From Cupriavidus numazuensis (GTDB lineage Bacteria; Pseudomonadota; Gammaproteobacteria; Burkholderiales; Burkholderiaceae): 64,000 nucleotides of DNA. The notes below the pieces were generated by a model. It searched no databases, had not been told where the DNA came from, and saw nothing but the letters and a program-made list of their open reading frames with translations. Position 1 is the first letter of the stretch. Each line of letters begins with the position of its first letter. The DNA lies in contig NZ_CAJPVI010000015.1 of assembly GCF_905397435.1 (NCBI RefSeq), positions 62,001 to 126,000 of the forward strand, written 5' to 3'. Of this stretch, positions 7,929 to 16,940 are shown one piece after another. A program made the position numbers and the translations under genes.

Positions 7929-8612
7929 CTATTTGCAGGCACTCGCCAGCAGCATAGCGCGAAATTCGTGCGCGGTCGGCACAAACACTTCCGCAAGCGC
8001 GCCCGTCAGCCTGACGTCTCCGCCGCGCGCCACGGTTTCCAGTCGTTGCGCGAGCCGCTGGAAGCCTTCGCAGCGGGCCAGATGCGCCGATGCTTTCACG
8101 CGGTGTGCGACGCTGCGCCACGTTTCCAGGCTGTCGTCTTCCGTCTGGAGCCGATCGAGGTCCGATTCTGTGGATGTCGCAAGCGCTTCCACCAGTTCGG
8201 CGGCGAGCGTGGCGTCGCCGAACGTCTGGCTGGCGATGGCATTGGCCAGGCCTGCGCGCTCGCTGACCGAAATGGCCACGTATTGGTGTCGCGCCAGCAA
8301 CCTGAACAAAGCCTCTTCCGTCATGGGGTCACTCAGCACGTCGTCGCACAGTGTCGATACGTCCTCCTGCGCGGGGCCGACGCAGACCAGCAGCGCGCCC
8401 TGCCGGCGCGCGCGCTGCAGCAACGGCGTGGCGACAATCTCGGGCGGGGCCAGCATGACGCGCGGCACGGCAGCCGCCAGTAGCGCCTCGGCTTCCGTGG
8501 CCGTCACGCATTGCGCCGGCAAACCCGCATCGCTCAGATACTGCGTGGCCGGTTCGATCCAGGCGCTGCCCGACGTGGCGAGGATGAATGCGCTATGCAT
8601 GGGAATCTCCAT
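7929..8612 (-). CDS. Histidine phosphotransfer (HPt) domain protein
   Basis: The 227-residue protein has a degenerate receiver-like N-terminal half without a clear phospho-acceptor Asp, and an HPt helical domain at about 115-225. The signature AHRVKASAHL places the phosphorylated His at residue 170, in the normal H-x-x-K-x-S/A context. HPt proteins carry phosphate from a hybrid kinase receiver to a final response regulator. The start ATG overlaps the stop of the response regulator gene (ATGA-type), so the two are coupled. Neither hybrid kinase nearby carries its own HPt domain, so this protein probably completes their relay. Confidence 0.85.
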   Translation of the reverse strand: MEIPMHSAFILATSGSAWIEPATQYLSDAGLPAQCVTATEAEALLAAAVPRVMLAPPEIVATPLLQRARRQGALLVCVGPAQEDVSTLCDDVLSDPMTEEALFRLLARHQYVAISVSERAGLANAIASQTFGDATLAAELVEALATSTESDLDRLQTEDDSLETWRSVAHRVKASAHLARCEGFQRLAQRLETVARGGDVRLTGALAEVFVPTAHEFRAMLLASACK

Positions 8613-9235
8613 CAGCCGATGGCAATGTGGTTGCGCCGCGCGAAATCGATCACGTCGACGAGCGACCGCGCGCCCAGCTTTTCCATGATACGGGTCTTGT
8701 GCGTGCTGACCGTCTTGTTGGAGATAAACAGCACTTCGCCGATCTGCTTGTTGGACATGCCCTTGGCCAGCATCTGCATGATCACGAGTTCCTTGTCAGA
8801 CAGGCTGCCCAGCCGGCGCGTTTCATCCAGCCCGTCGGCGCGTCCGCCATCGACATCCGGCATGACCGAGTACCCCGCCAGTACGGATTCGACGCACCGC
8901 ACGATCTCGGGCAATTCCTGGGTCTTGCTGACATAGCCATTGGCGCCGGCCTGCCGCGCACGCGGCGCGAAGGTATTCTGGTCCTGTCCGGAGATCACCA
9001 GGATGCGCACGCTGGGCTGGATGGCCTTGAGGCGCGGGATGACGTCCAGGCCATTGATGCGGGGAATGTCGAGGTCGAGGATCACGACGTCTGGCGCATA
9101 CTGGCGCACGATCTCGACAGCAGCCTGGCCATTGTCCGCTTCCAGCACATGCGTCACGCCGAGGACCTGCGACAGGTGCGTTTTCAGCACGACGCGTACA
9201 GCAGGATGGTCGTCGACGATCAGGATTGTGGCCAC
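8612..9235 (-). CDS. NarL/FixJ (BvgA-like) response regulator
   Basis: I place the start at a GTG at 9235 with GGAG 8 nt upstream, giving 207 residues, the usual length, and an N-terminus ATILIVDDHPAVR. Longer in-frame starts up to 9424 add sequence unlike a receiver. The receiver has the acidic pair at 8-9, phospho-acceptor Asp54 (VILDLDIP) and the Lys of YVSKTQ. The C-terminal LuxR helix-turn-helix is clear (GMSNKQIGEVLFISNKTVST). It is the output of the relay formed with the HPt protein directly downstream and the two hybrid kinases upstream. Overall it resembles BvgA/EvgA. Confidence 0.92.
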   Translation of the reverse strand: MATILIVDDHPAVRVVLKTHLSQVLGVTHVLEADNGQAAVEIVRQYAPDVVILDLDIPRINGLDVIPRLKAIQPSVRILVISGQDQNTFAPRARQAGANGYVSKTQELPEIVRCVESVLAGYSVMPDVDGGRADGLDETRRLGSLSDKELVIMQMLAKGMSNKQIGEVLFISNKTVSTHKTRIMEKLGARSLVDVIDFARRNHIAIG

Positions 9236-9460
9236 GGCAAGCACTCCATCGCTAATGGCATTGGGCATTGCCTGACGAACAATCCGACAGGCATTTATGG
9301 TCTGGCACATCATTGTGCTCAGCATTTTTCCGCGCAGGCGCAGGAAATTTCCGAGCGCCTGTACGACTTTTCCCGATTGACCTTCACGAGCAGGATCCTG
9401 CACCCGCCGACCTCCCTTGCGCACTGCAACGGCGCGCGGACAGTCGCCTCATGATGCGCC

Positions 9461-11497
9461 TTACCGCGCCCATCGGGCAATGCATGCGCGCAGGTCGTCC
9501 ATGCGAACGGGCTTGGCGAGGCAGGCGTCCATGCCCGCGTCGTGGCATTGCCGGGCCACTTCCGCGCCGGCAGAAGCGGTCAGTGCGACGATCGGCACGT
9601 CGGCATTGGCGCCCGGCCCGGATGCCCGGATCCGGCTGGCCAGTTCGAAGCCGTCCATGCCGGGCATCTGGCAATCGGTCAGTACCAGCGCAAAACGCTG
9701 TTGCCGGAGCTGCTCCAGCGCGGCTTCGCCCCCGGACGCCACCGTGCAATCCTGCCCCAGCATCTCCAGTTGCCGGCGCATGATGACCTGAAATGGCAGG
9801 TGGTCTTCCACCACCAGGATGGCCTTGCGCACCTCCAGCGGCTCTATCGGCGGCGGCGGCCCTGCCGGCCCTGCGACGGTCTGGAGCGCAGGGCTCGCGG
9901 CCACCGGCAACGTCACGCACAGCACGATCGTGGTGCCCGCCCCAGGCTGGCTTTGCAGCGTCAGCGTGCCGCCCATCCGTTCCGCCAGGCGACGGCAGAT
10001 CGCCAGCCCCAGCCCGCTGCCGCCAAACCGGCGCGAAATGGAGCTATCTGCCTGCGAAAATGGCGCGAACAGCTGCTCCTGCTGCCCGGGCGCGATACCC
10101 ACGCCGGTATCAGCGACGCTGAGCGACACACGCTGGCGCTCCCCCATGTCTTCGAGCAGGTCCAACCGCACGGTGATGCCGCCCTGCGCCGTGAACTTCA
10201 CCGCATTGCCGATCAGGTTGAGCAGGATTTCCTTGAGCCGGGTGGGATCTCCGAGCAAGGCGCCGGCAACGCGCGCATCGGCTTCGAACGCGAACGCAAG
10301 CCGCTTGGCTGCGCCCCCCGGCCCGTGCACCTGCATCACCGACTCGACGAGGGCGCGAGGATCCAGCGGCAACAACTCCAGCGTGAGTTGTCCGGCCTCC
10401 AGGCGGCTGTAGTCGAGAATGCCGTCGAGGATTTCCATGAGCAGGCGCGCCGCATTGTCGGCCAGCGCGACCTCGCTGGCCTGCTGCGGGTTCATCGGGC
10501 TGCCGCGCAGCAGTTCCAGCGCGCCGATGACCGCTGCCAGCGGCGTGCGGATTTCGTGCGTCATCGTGGCCAGGAAGCGCGCCTTCGCCTGTGCGGCGTT
10601 TTCCGCGGCCGCGCGCGCCGCCGCCAGCGCTTCGAGCTGGCGATGCTCGTCGGTCGCGTCGCCGGCATAGCCGCTCCAGCGCAACTGTCCGGATGGCGCA
10701 CGCACCGGTGCGCCCACGAACAAGCGCAGCCACCGCGTTTCGCCGTCGACAAGAATCCGGAGTTCGAACTGCGCGGCCGATTGCGCGGCAGCGGACTGAT
10801 GCAACGCGTCGGCCATTTTCAAGCGGTCATCGGGATGGATCGACGGGTATTCGCCATCGACCACGGCGAGCAGCCGCTCGGCGGACCAGCCGCGATACCG
10901 CTCCGCCTTCGCGGAAAAGTACGAAAACCAATACCGGCCACCCGGCTCCGCGCAGAGCTGGAACGACGCCACGGGCAAGGCGTCGGCAATCTCGTCGAGC
11001 AGGCGCTTGGCCCCGAGGGCGGCCTGTTCGGCGGCGAGCTGGGCGGTAATGTCGATGGTCGCGGAAACGGTGCCTGCCTGGGTGCCGTCCGGCAGGCGCA
11101 GCGGCTGCGTGGCAAACAGCAGGTCATGCCAGTCGCCGGCGGCATCACGCACGCGCAGCGTCTCGTCGACCCGCTGGCCAGACGCCCGCGCGCGCGCGAT
11201 CGGCGATGCCACGGCAGCAACGATGTTGGGCGGCACGCCGGCGTCTTCCATGGTCTTGCCCAGCATCGTCTCGCGGCGGATGCCGAGAAAATCCTCAAGC
11301 ACCGCATTGACCGCGACGAAGCGCCCGCGCTCGTCCCGCGCCGCGATCGGATATGGCGCGGCATCGATGATGGCGGCCAGCACATCGCGCTGGCTGCCCA
11401 GCGTTCGCAGGCGCCGGTGCCAGTGCAGCAGCCAGGCGGCCATCAGCACCAGGCAGGCTGCCAGCAGGCCAGTGATCGCGGTCGGCGCAGTCAGCAT
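9461..11497 (-). CDS. Hybrid sensor histidine kinase with two PAS domains
   Basis: The 678-residue product starts at MLTAPTAITG, where GGAG lies 7 nt upstream. One membrane segment (about 7-26) is followed by two PAS-like domains (about 35-155 and 165-285), then HisKA with MTHEIRTPL (His314). The HATPase has LNLIGNAVKF and GGSGLGLAICRRL, and the C-terminal receiver has phospho-acceptor Asp in LVLTDCQMPGMDG. There is no HPt domain and no large periplasmic sensor, so it probably reads a cytoplasmic or membrane signal. It is divergent from a second hybrid kinase, and its phosphate would go through the HPt protein to the NarL-type regulator. Confidence 0.92.
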   Translation of the reverse strand: MLTAPTAITGLLAACLVLMAAWLLHWHRRLRTLGSQRDVLAAIIDAAPYPIAARDERGRFVAVNAVLEDFLGIRRETMLGKTMEDAGVPPNIVAAVASPIARARASGQRVDETLRVRDAAGDWHDLLFATQPLRLPDGTQAGTVSATIDITAQLAAEQAALGAKRLLDEIADALPVASFQLCAEPGGRYWFSYFSAKAERYRGWSAERLLAVVDGEYPSIHPDDRLKMADALHQSAAAQSAAQFELRILVDGETRWLRLFVGAPVRAPSGQLRWSGYAGDATDEHRQLEALAAARAAAENAAQAKARFLATMTHEIRTPLAAVIGALELLRGSPMNPQQASEVALADNAARLLMEILDGILDYSRLEAGQLTLELLPLDPRALVESVMQVHGPGGAAKRLAFAFEADARVAGALLGDPTRLKEILLNLIGNAVKFTAQGGITVRLDLLEDMGERQRVSLSVADTGVGIAPGQQEQLFAPFSQADSSISRRFGGSGLGLAICRRLAERMGGTLTLQSQPGAGTTIVLCVTLPVAASPALQTVAGPAGPPPPIEPLEVRKAILVVEDHLPFQVIMRRQLEMLGQDCTVASGGEAALEQLRQQRFALVLTDCQMPGMDGFELASRIRASGPGANADVPIVALTASAGAEVARQCHDAGMDACLAKPVRMDDLRACIARWAR

Positions 11498-11670
11498 CGG
11501 AAAACTCCATCGCAGACAGGTAACAGACAGGTAGGGCAAGACAATGATAGCGTTGCCCGGTGGCTTGCCAGCCGCTCGGCCCGGTGACCGCGACGGCATT
11601 CGGCTAGCGTGGCTGCCGTCTGAATAGGAATTTTCCCCAGCCAGACTCCGACGCGTCTGAAACTGGGGCG

Positions 11671-13599
11671 ATGCAGGCATCCATAGAGTCATGGATCGCG
11701 CCCCGCAACGGCAACGCCGAGCAGGGCTGTCCTCCATGCCTGTCGCCTGCATTGAATTTGTCCGCCTTGCCCCCGCCCATCGTCTGGCTGGCTTTGAGCC
11801 TGACGCTGCTGCTCGCGTCCGCGCTGCTGGCTGCACGCGTGCGCGTGTTGCGGCGCCGGCTCGCGCGCAGCCAGGCCTGCACGGCACGGCTGCGCCAGCG
11901 CCTGACGCTGCATACGGCGGTGCTGGACAGCATTCCCCTGCCCGTCTATGTGCGCGACGCCCGGCAGCGGCTCATCACCTGCAACCGGCGCTACGAGGAA
12001 CTGGTCGGCGCCTCACGCGCATCGCTGCGAGGCCTGCCGCCGGACAAGCCGGAACCGCTCGCCGGCGTGATCACGGACGTTGCTGAACTCTCCGAGGACT
12101 ATCGCGACGTCATTAGCTCGGGCCGCGCACTCAGCAAGGACCGCTGCCTGCACATCCAGGGCGAAAAGCGGCATGTACTGAACTGGGTCGCACCGTTGCA
12201 GGGCCCCGGCAAGGCCGTGACGGCACTGGCCGGTGGCTGGGTCGACCTGACCGAGCGCCACGACATGCTCGCCCAGCTGGCCGAAGCCAAGGCGCGTGCC
12301 GAGGCGGCAAACCGGGCCAAGTCCACCTTCCTCGCCTCGGTCAGCCACGAGATCCGGACCCCGATGAACGCCGTGGCCGGCATGATCGAACTCGCCCTGA
12401 AGCGACCGGAGATGCCGCCCGACGAGCGCCGCATGCTGTCCACCGCGCACGATTCCGCGCTCGCACTGCTCGCATTGATCGACGACATTCTCGACTTGTC
12501 GAAGATGGAAGCGGGCAAGCTGCGCGTCCATCCCGTGCCCGCCAGCTTGCCGGCGCTGGTGGAGGAAGTTCTGCAGATGCTCGGGCCGGTAGCCGCGCAG
12601 AAGCCGTTGCCGCTGGTGCCGGTCATCGACCCGGGGATCGCGGCAGCGCATATGGTCGATCCACTGCGTGTCAAGCAGGTACTTGGCAATCTGGTGTCCA
12701 ACGCCATCCGCTTCACCGACAAGGGCGAAGTACGCGTGCATCTGCACGGCGGCCGCGTGCATGCGGGAAAGCAGAAGATCGTGCTGACGGTCACTGACAC
12801 CGGCATTGGCATCGCACACGCCGACCAGGCGCGCCTGTTCCAGCCGTTCGAGCAGGCGCACGATCGATCCCGGCCACAATCCGGTGGCACCGGGCTGGGC
12901 CTGGCCATCTGCCGCCGGCTGGTCGCGGCCATGGGCGGCCAGATCCGTCTCGATAGTCAGGCGGGGACCGGCACACGTGTGCGGGTCACCCTGCGGCTGC
13001 GCACGGCCTGCTTGCCCGTCTCGCCCGAGCTGCCCGCGGCTTCCGCATGCACGGCTGTGACCGATGCGCTGCATATCCTGGTCGTGGACGACCATGCGCC
13101 GAACCGCCTGCTACTGAAGTGGCAGCTCGAACATCTGGGCCACCGCGTGGACACGGCCGCAGATGGCAGCGAGGCACTGGAGCGGCTGGCCCGGGCTCCG
13201 ACGGCCTCCGAGGGGCCATTTGACCTGGTGATCTGCGACTGCGCCATGCCAGTCATGGATGGCCAGACCTTTGCGCGCGCACTGCGCGCGCGCAACGACG
13301 CGCTCGCCCGAATTCCGGTGATCGGATGCACGGCCAGCGCGGTGCCCGAGGACCATCAGTCAGCGCTTCAGGCTGGCATGGATGGCGTGCTGGTCAAGCC
13401 GGTCGGCCTGGCGGCACTCGCCGAAGCCGTGCGCGCGTATGCCTGTGCGGGTCGCGGACTGCCTAGCCTGGCACAGATGCCGTTGCCATGGCCCACGGCT
13501 GGCACGGAGCCAGCGCGCGTGTCTCCGGCGCCGGACCGATGGTGCGAGGTCTGCCGGGCCTTGAATGTCCAATGCGGGCGGGCTGGTGACGGCTCGTGA
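11671..13599 (+). CDS. Hybrid sensor histidine kinase with one PAS domain
   Basis: The 642-residue protein has a membrane segment at about 36-56, a short PAS domain (about 75-195; PLPVYVRDARQRLITCNRRY), HisKA with SHEIRTPMN (His226), a HATPase (GNLVSNAIRF; GGTGLGLAICRRL) and a C-terminal receiver (LVICDCAMPVMDG). Only the tail past about residue 600 is unusual: proline- and cysteine-containing, with no domain I recognise. The start is the first ATG and has no strong ribosome site, so a later start before the membrane segment is possible. It is divergent from the other kinase across a 173-bp gap and ends 24 nt before repeat copy 1. Confidence 0.9.
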   Translation: MQASIESWIAPRNGNAEQGCPPCLSPALNLSALPPPIVWLALSLTLLLASALLAARVRVLRRRLARSQACTARLRQRLTLHTAVLDSIPLPVYVRDARQRLITCNRRYEELVGASRASLRGLPPDKPEPLAGVITDVAELSEDYRDVISSGRALSKDRCLHIQGEKRHVLNWVAPLQGPGKAVTALAGGWVDLTERHDMLAQLAEAKARAEAANRAKSTFLASVSHEIRTPMNAVAGMIELALKRPEMPPDERRMLSTAHDSALALLALIDDILDLSKMEAGKLRVHPVPASLPALVEEVLQMLGPVAAQKPLPLVPVIDPGIAAAHMVDPLRVKQVLGNLVSNAIRFTDKGEVRVHLHGGRVHAGKQKIVLTVTDTGIGIAHADQARLFQPFEQAHDRSRPQSGGTGLGLAICRRLVAAMGGQIRLDSQAGTGTRVRVTLRLRTACLPVSPELPAASACTAVTDALHILVVDDHAPNRLLLKWQLEHLGHRVDTAADGSEALERLARAPTASEGPFDLVICDCAMPVMDGQTFARALRARNDALARIPVIGCTASAVPEDHQSALQAGMDGVLVKPVGLAALAEAVRAYACAGRGLPSLAQMPLPWPTAGTEPARVSPAPDRWCEVCRALNVQCGRAGDGS

Positions 13600-13622
13600 T
13601 ACTGGGCTGAATTGTGGGGAGT

Positions 13623-14351
13623 TGTCGTTCTTGGCAGGCGCCGCTGTTTCGCCGGCGTAGCCGGCGAGTCACTTTTGTCCGAGCGACAAAAGTAACCAAA
13701 AACGCGTTTTGGTTGCCCCAAAGGGGCGAATTTTTATCGTAGTGGGCCAGGGGTGTTGTACGGGTATGGGCTTCAGAGTGATTTACGCTGCCTGCCGCGT
13801 GGGGCACCACCGTGGTCAGAATTACAGCGCTGATTGAACGAGCCCTGCAAGCGTTTGTGGACCCTGCTGCGAGCGATATCGTGTGATCGCCTTCGGCTGC
13901 GCTGCGCGCAGAGCTCAAGTCTGAGCACACAAGTCCAGGGCAAACCACGCCTCGGTGACGACGCCCGCGCATGGCATGCGCGAAGTCGAGAAAGGACCTC
14001 GGACGAACCTGGGCGCCAGCGACGCTGATGAGCTCGCACCCAGACGACGACGCGCGCGCAGCGCAGCCGAAGGCGTCCCACCACTGACCTGGTTGAAACG
14101 CTGTACCCGAGTCCGTCTTGGGGATCGTCCAAACGCCGTGCCGCGCGAGGCACAGGTTCTGACTCACATGGCGTAGCAGGGTCGAACGGCCGACCACCAT
14201 CGTTGGCGTCCAAAGCCGCTTGAACCACTGCCGCCGTGGAATTGATGGCCAGCGGCAACGACGCGCTTTTCTGCCTACTCTTTTGTCGCTCGGACAAAAG
14301 AGTAGGTCGCCGGCTACGCCGGCGAAACAGCGGCGCCTGCCAAGAACGACA
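13623..14351. repeat. Dispersed ~730-bp element, copy 1, with inverted ends
   Basis: The two ends are inverted copies, identical over the outer 45 bases (starting TGTCGTTCTTGG). Each then carries a hairpin centred on GTCCGAGCGAC. The body matches a second copy at about 48940-49671 over most of its length, including the GCCCCAAAGGGGC hairpin followed by GAATTTTTAT near 13716. Reading frames exist on the minus strand here, but the second copy has a net 4-nt length difference in the middle that shifts them. I therefore treat the element as non-coding. It fills the gap between convergent genes (kinase and porin), and I saw no target-site duplication. Confidence 0.85.
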
Positions 14352-14477
14352 CCCCATTCCCAACCACAAAACCCCCGCCACTCAGCAGAAGAACTATAAA
14401 AAAAACCCGGCTGGCAGCCAACGCAAAGCCACCCCGCCGGAGCAAAACCTGCAAGCTTGCACACTCGCAGGCGGTAG

Positions 14478-15536
14478 TCAGAAGATATGGTTCATCCCAA
14501 GGCTGAACGCGGAGTTACCAGCAGCGGGGTTGCCCACATCATTCGCGTTCCACACGCGGTAGAACCCCGACGTCGCCGTATTCGGCGCACGGTTCCAGAT
14601 ATGCGCATATGAGGTATAGACGCTGGTGCGCTTCGACAGCTTGTACACGTACCCGATGCCCGCCTGCTGCGCATCATTATTGGCAGCGGTGCGATCGTTC
14701 TTGTAGATGTAGGACGCAACGATCCGCCCTGCACCCACGGGAATGGACGCGCCGATCAGGACATCTTCGGACTTGTAGTTCGGCGTGCCCGGCACGATCG
14801 CTCCGCGGTTGATCACGTAGTTGAGATAGCCCGTGGCAACACCAAAGTCGTACTTGGCGCCGAAGAACACCTCGCGCGCATCCTTGCCGGGACCGTTCGC
14901 GTCATGCGCATCGGCATAGGCAACGCGCCCCATGAATCGCTCGTTCGAATACCCGAGCGAAGCGCCAAACTGGCCATTGGTGCTCACGCTGCCCGGGGCT
15001 TCGCCAAAGCTGTATGACACTTCACCGTCCAGTCCGCCCAATGTGTTGGGCAGGTTGTACTTGATCGCGTTGTCGAAGCGGTTGCTGCCGCCACGGCCGC
15101 CAGCCGAGATCAGGTTGGCCGAGGTGCCCGCGAGCCCCGTCACGAACGGATCGAATTCGACCTGGGCAAGCGCCAGCGTCGTGTATTGCCGACCCAGCGT
15201 CATACGACCCGCCCTGGCGTCGAGACCGACATAGGCTTGTCGGCCGAACAGCAGGCCGCCCTGGCCAGAGGCGCCGGTGTCCATCAGAATGCCGGCCTCC
15301 AGCGTGAAGAATGCCGCCGTGCCGCTACCGAGATCTTCACGCCCGCGCATGCCGACGCGCGAGCCGGACATCATGCCGCTCGTCACCTTGGTCACCGAGC
15401 CTGCGGCCGCGCCGCTTTCATGGACGAGGCCCATGTCCGCCACACCATAGAGATTCACCGACGATGACTGCGCCCGCGCCGCGCCATACGTGCCAAGCGC
15501 AGCCAACGCGGCCGCCAGGATTACCCGCTTCTTCAT
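14478..15536 (-). CDS. Outer-membrane porin, Gram-negative OmpC-like type
   Basis: The 352-residue protein starts at MKKRVILAAAL, giving a clean signal peptide cut after ARAQ. The mature protein opens SSSVNLYGVADMGLVHESG and has repeated amphipathic strands. It contains the family segments GSRVGMRGREDLGSGTAAFF and GLLFGRQAYVGLDARAGRMT and ends with an aromatic residue (MNHIF), as outer-membrane barrels do. It would form a trimeric 16-strand channel for small solutes. The neighbouring Bug receptor, 150 nt upstream on the same strand, suggests the pair serve uptake of one substrate class. Confidence 0.93.
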   Translation of the reverse strand: MKKRVILAAALAALGTYGAARAQSSSVNLYGVADMGLVHESGAAAGSVTKVTSGMMSGSRVGMRGREDLGSGTAAFFTLEAGILMDTGASGQGGLLFGRQAYVGLDARAGRMTLGRQYTTLALAQVEFDPFVTGLAGTSANLISAGGRGGSNRFDNAIKYNLPNTLGGLDGEVSYSFGEAPGSVSTNGQFGASLGYSNERFMGRVAYADAHDANGPGKDAREVFFGAKYDFGVATGYLNYVINRGAIVPGTPNYKSEDVLIGASIPVGAGRIVASYIYKNDRTAANNDAQQAGIGYVYKLSKRTSVYTSYAHIWNRAPNTATSGFYRVWNANDVGNPAAGNSAFSLGMNHIF

Positions 15537-15689
15537 TCCGCCGTCCTTCCAGTCATTGAGTTGCAAGATTGAATTTCCAAATTCATGTTTTTCTTATAAA
15601 TTCCTGCAGCGCGCGAGCGACGTCCTCCCAGGTACATGGGCCTTACATGTGATACGGGATAGAACTCGTCACGCGCGCGGCTGGCGCGA

Positions 15690-16679
15690 TCAGTCGGCCT
15701 GGATGCCGAATTCCTTTACGAGCTTGCCGTAGCGCGCGTAGTCGTTCGCGATCAGCGTGCGCAAGGTTGCGGGGTCACCGCCAACGGGCGTGGTGGCAAC
15801 GGTCGCCATGCGCGCGACCACCTCGGGCATCTTCAGGATCTCGTTGAAGTGCTTGTTGAGCATGCCGACCATTTCGGCGGACATGCCTTTCGGCCCGAGT
15901 ACGGCTTGCCATGCCCCGACTTCGACATCCTTGTAGCCGAGTTCAGTCAGCGTCGGGACATTGGGCGCGAACGGCGAGCGCTTTGTGTCGGCGACAGCGA
16001 GAGGACGAAGCTTCCCGGACTGGAAGTACTGCGCTACCGGGCCCAGCGTCGAGTACATCATCGGCACCTGGCCGCCCAGCAGGTCAACGATGGCGGGTGC
16101 GCTGCCACGATAGGGAACCTGAGCGATTTTGACGCCTGCGGACTTGTTGAACAGTTCGCCGAGGATGTGCATCGGGGAACCGTTGCCCGGGCTGGCGTAG
16201 CTTTGCAGATTGCCGGACTTCGCGCGCGTCACGAGTTCCGACATCCTGGTCACGCCCGCCTCCTTGTTCACAATCACGAACAGCGACTGCGTGCCGAGTT
16301 CGACGATAGGCGTGAAGTCCTTCTGCGGATCGTAGCTGGCGCCGGTGCCAGGCTTCAGCACGAGCGGCGATATAGCCAGCGTGTTGGGGGCAACCAGCAG
16401 CGTGTATCCGTCAGCCGGAGCCTTGGCCACATAGGCGCTGCCGATGGTACCGGCCGCCCCCGTGCGGTTTTCGACGACCACGGGCTGGCCAAGGCGAGCG
16501 GTGAGCTTTTCCGCAAACAACCGTGCCAGCACATCGCTATCGCCACCTGCCGGATAGGCTACGACGAGCGTGACGGGCCGGTTCGGATAGCCGTCCTGGG
16601 CAATGGCGCCTCCCGCCAGCGTGGCCGCGGCCATGGCAGTCAACGCAACGAGCATGCGACGTCTTGCAGTCTTGTTCAT
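15690..16679 (-). CDS. Bug/TctC family periplasmic substrate-binding protein
   Basis: The 329-residue protein has a signal peptide cut after AIAQ and the typical Bug opening DGYPNRPVTLVVAYPAGGDS. It also has VVVENRTGAAGTIG, SPGNGSPMHILGE and PYRGSAPAIVDLLGGQVPMM. Bug proteins bind carboxylates, amino acids or aromatic acids in the periplasm. The TctA/TctB membrane parts are absent here, as is common for the many orphan Bug proteins of this group of bacteria. It is divergent from a GntR gene and upstream of a porin on the same strand. Confidence 0.92.
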   Translation of the reverse strand: MNKTARRRMLVALTAMAAATLAGGAIAQDGYPNRPVTLVVAYPAGGDSDVLARLFAEKLTARLGQPVVVENRTGAAGTIGSAYVAKAPADGYTLLVAPNTLAISPLVLKPGTGASYDPQKDFTPIVELGTQSLFVIVNKEAGVTRMSELVTRAKSGNLQSYASPGNGSPMHILGELFNKSAGVKIAQVPYRGSAPAIVDLLGGQVPMMYSTLGPVAQYFQSGKLRPLAVADTKRSPFAPNVPTLTELGYKDVEVGAWQAVLGPKGMSAEMVGMLNKHFNEILKMPEVVARMATVATTPVGGDPATLRTLIANDYARYGKLVKEFGIQAD

Positions 16680-16727
16680 GGGGTCGATTTCCTCTGTCTG
16701 TCTTCCGCGTTTCGTATATGAAACGTT

Positions 16728-16740
16728 GTTTTAGTAAAAC
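16728..16740. promoter_or_regulatory. 13-bp palindrome upstream of the Bug gene
   Basis: GTTTTA-G-TAAAAC is a perfect dyad 49 nt before the Bug start codon, in the AT-rich gap between the Bug gene and the divergent GntR gene. The 11-base direct repeat AAATTTCGTTG occurs at 16755-16765 and 16834-16844 in the same gap. Either could be the GntR binding site. Confidence 0.4.
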
Positions 16741-16940
16741 CGCGAACAAATTATAAATTTCGTTGCTACAAATAAAAGATCGCGTTTACCCTGCAAGACA
16801 GGCTGCGGTGAAGCCGTAGCCGCTTGTGGCGGAAAATTTCGTTGTCACGGTAAAATTTATTTGTATCCAGCCCCCACCGCCAGCTGATGCTTGCGCTCAA
16901 GGTCTGCCCCCTCCACTTGCCGCCCATCATCAAGACAATC

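Noticed and set aside
9542-11587. 681-codon plus-strand frame opposite the hybrid kinase
   Set aside because: Shadow of the kinase gene; no recognisable domains.
13716-13736. GCCCCAAAGGGGC plus T-rich stretch as an ordinary terminator of the kinase gene
   Set aside because: It is present in both copies of the repeat, so it is part of the element. It may still stop transcription, but it is not specific to the gene.
13463-14464. Minus-strand frame covering repeat copy 1
   Set aside because: It overlaps the kinase end, runs through the repeat arms and is not kept in frame in copy 2.
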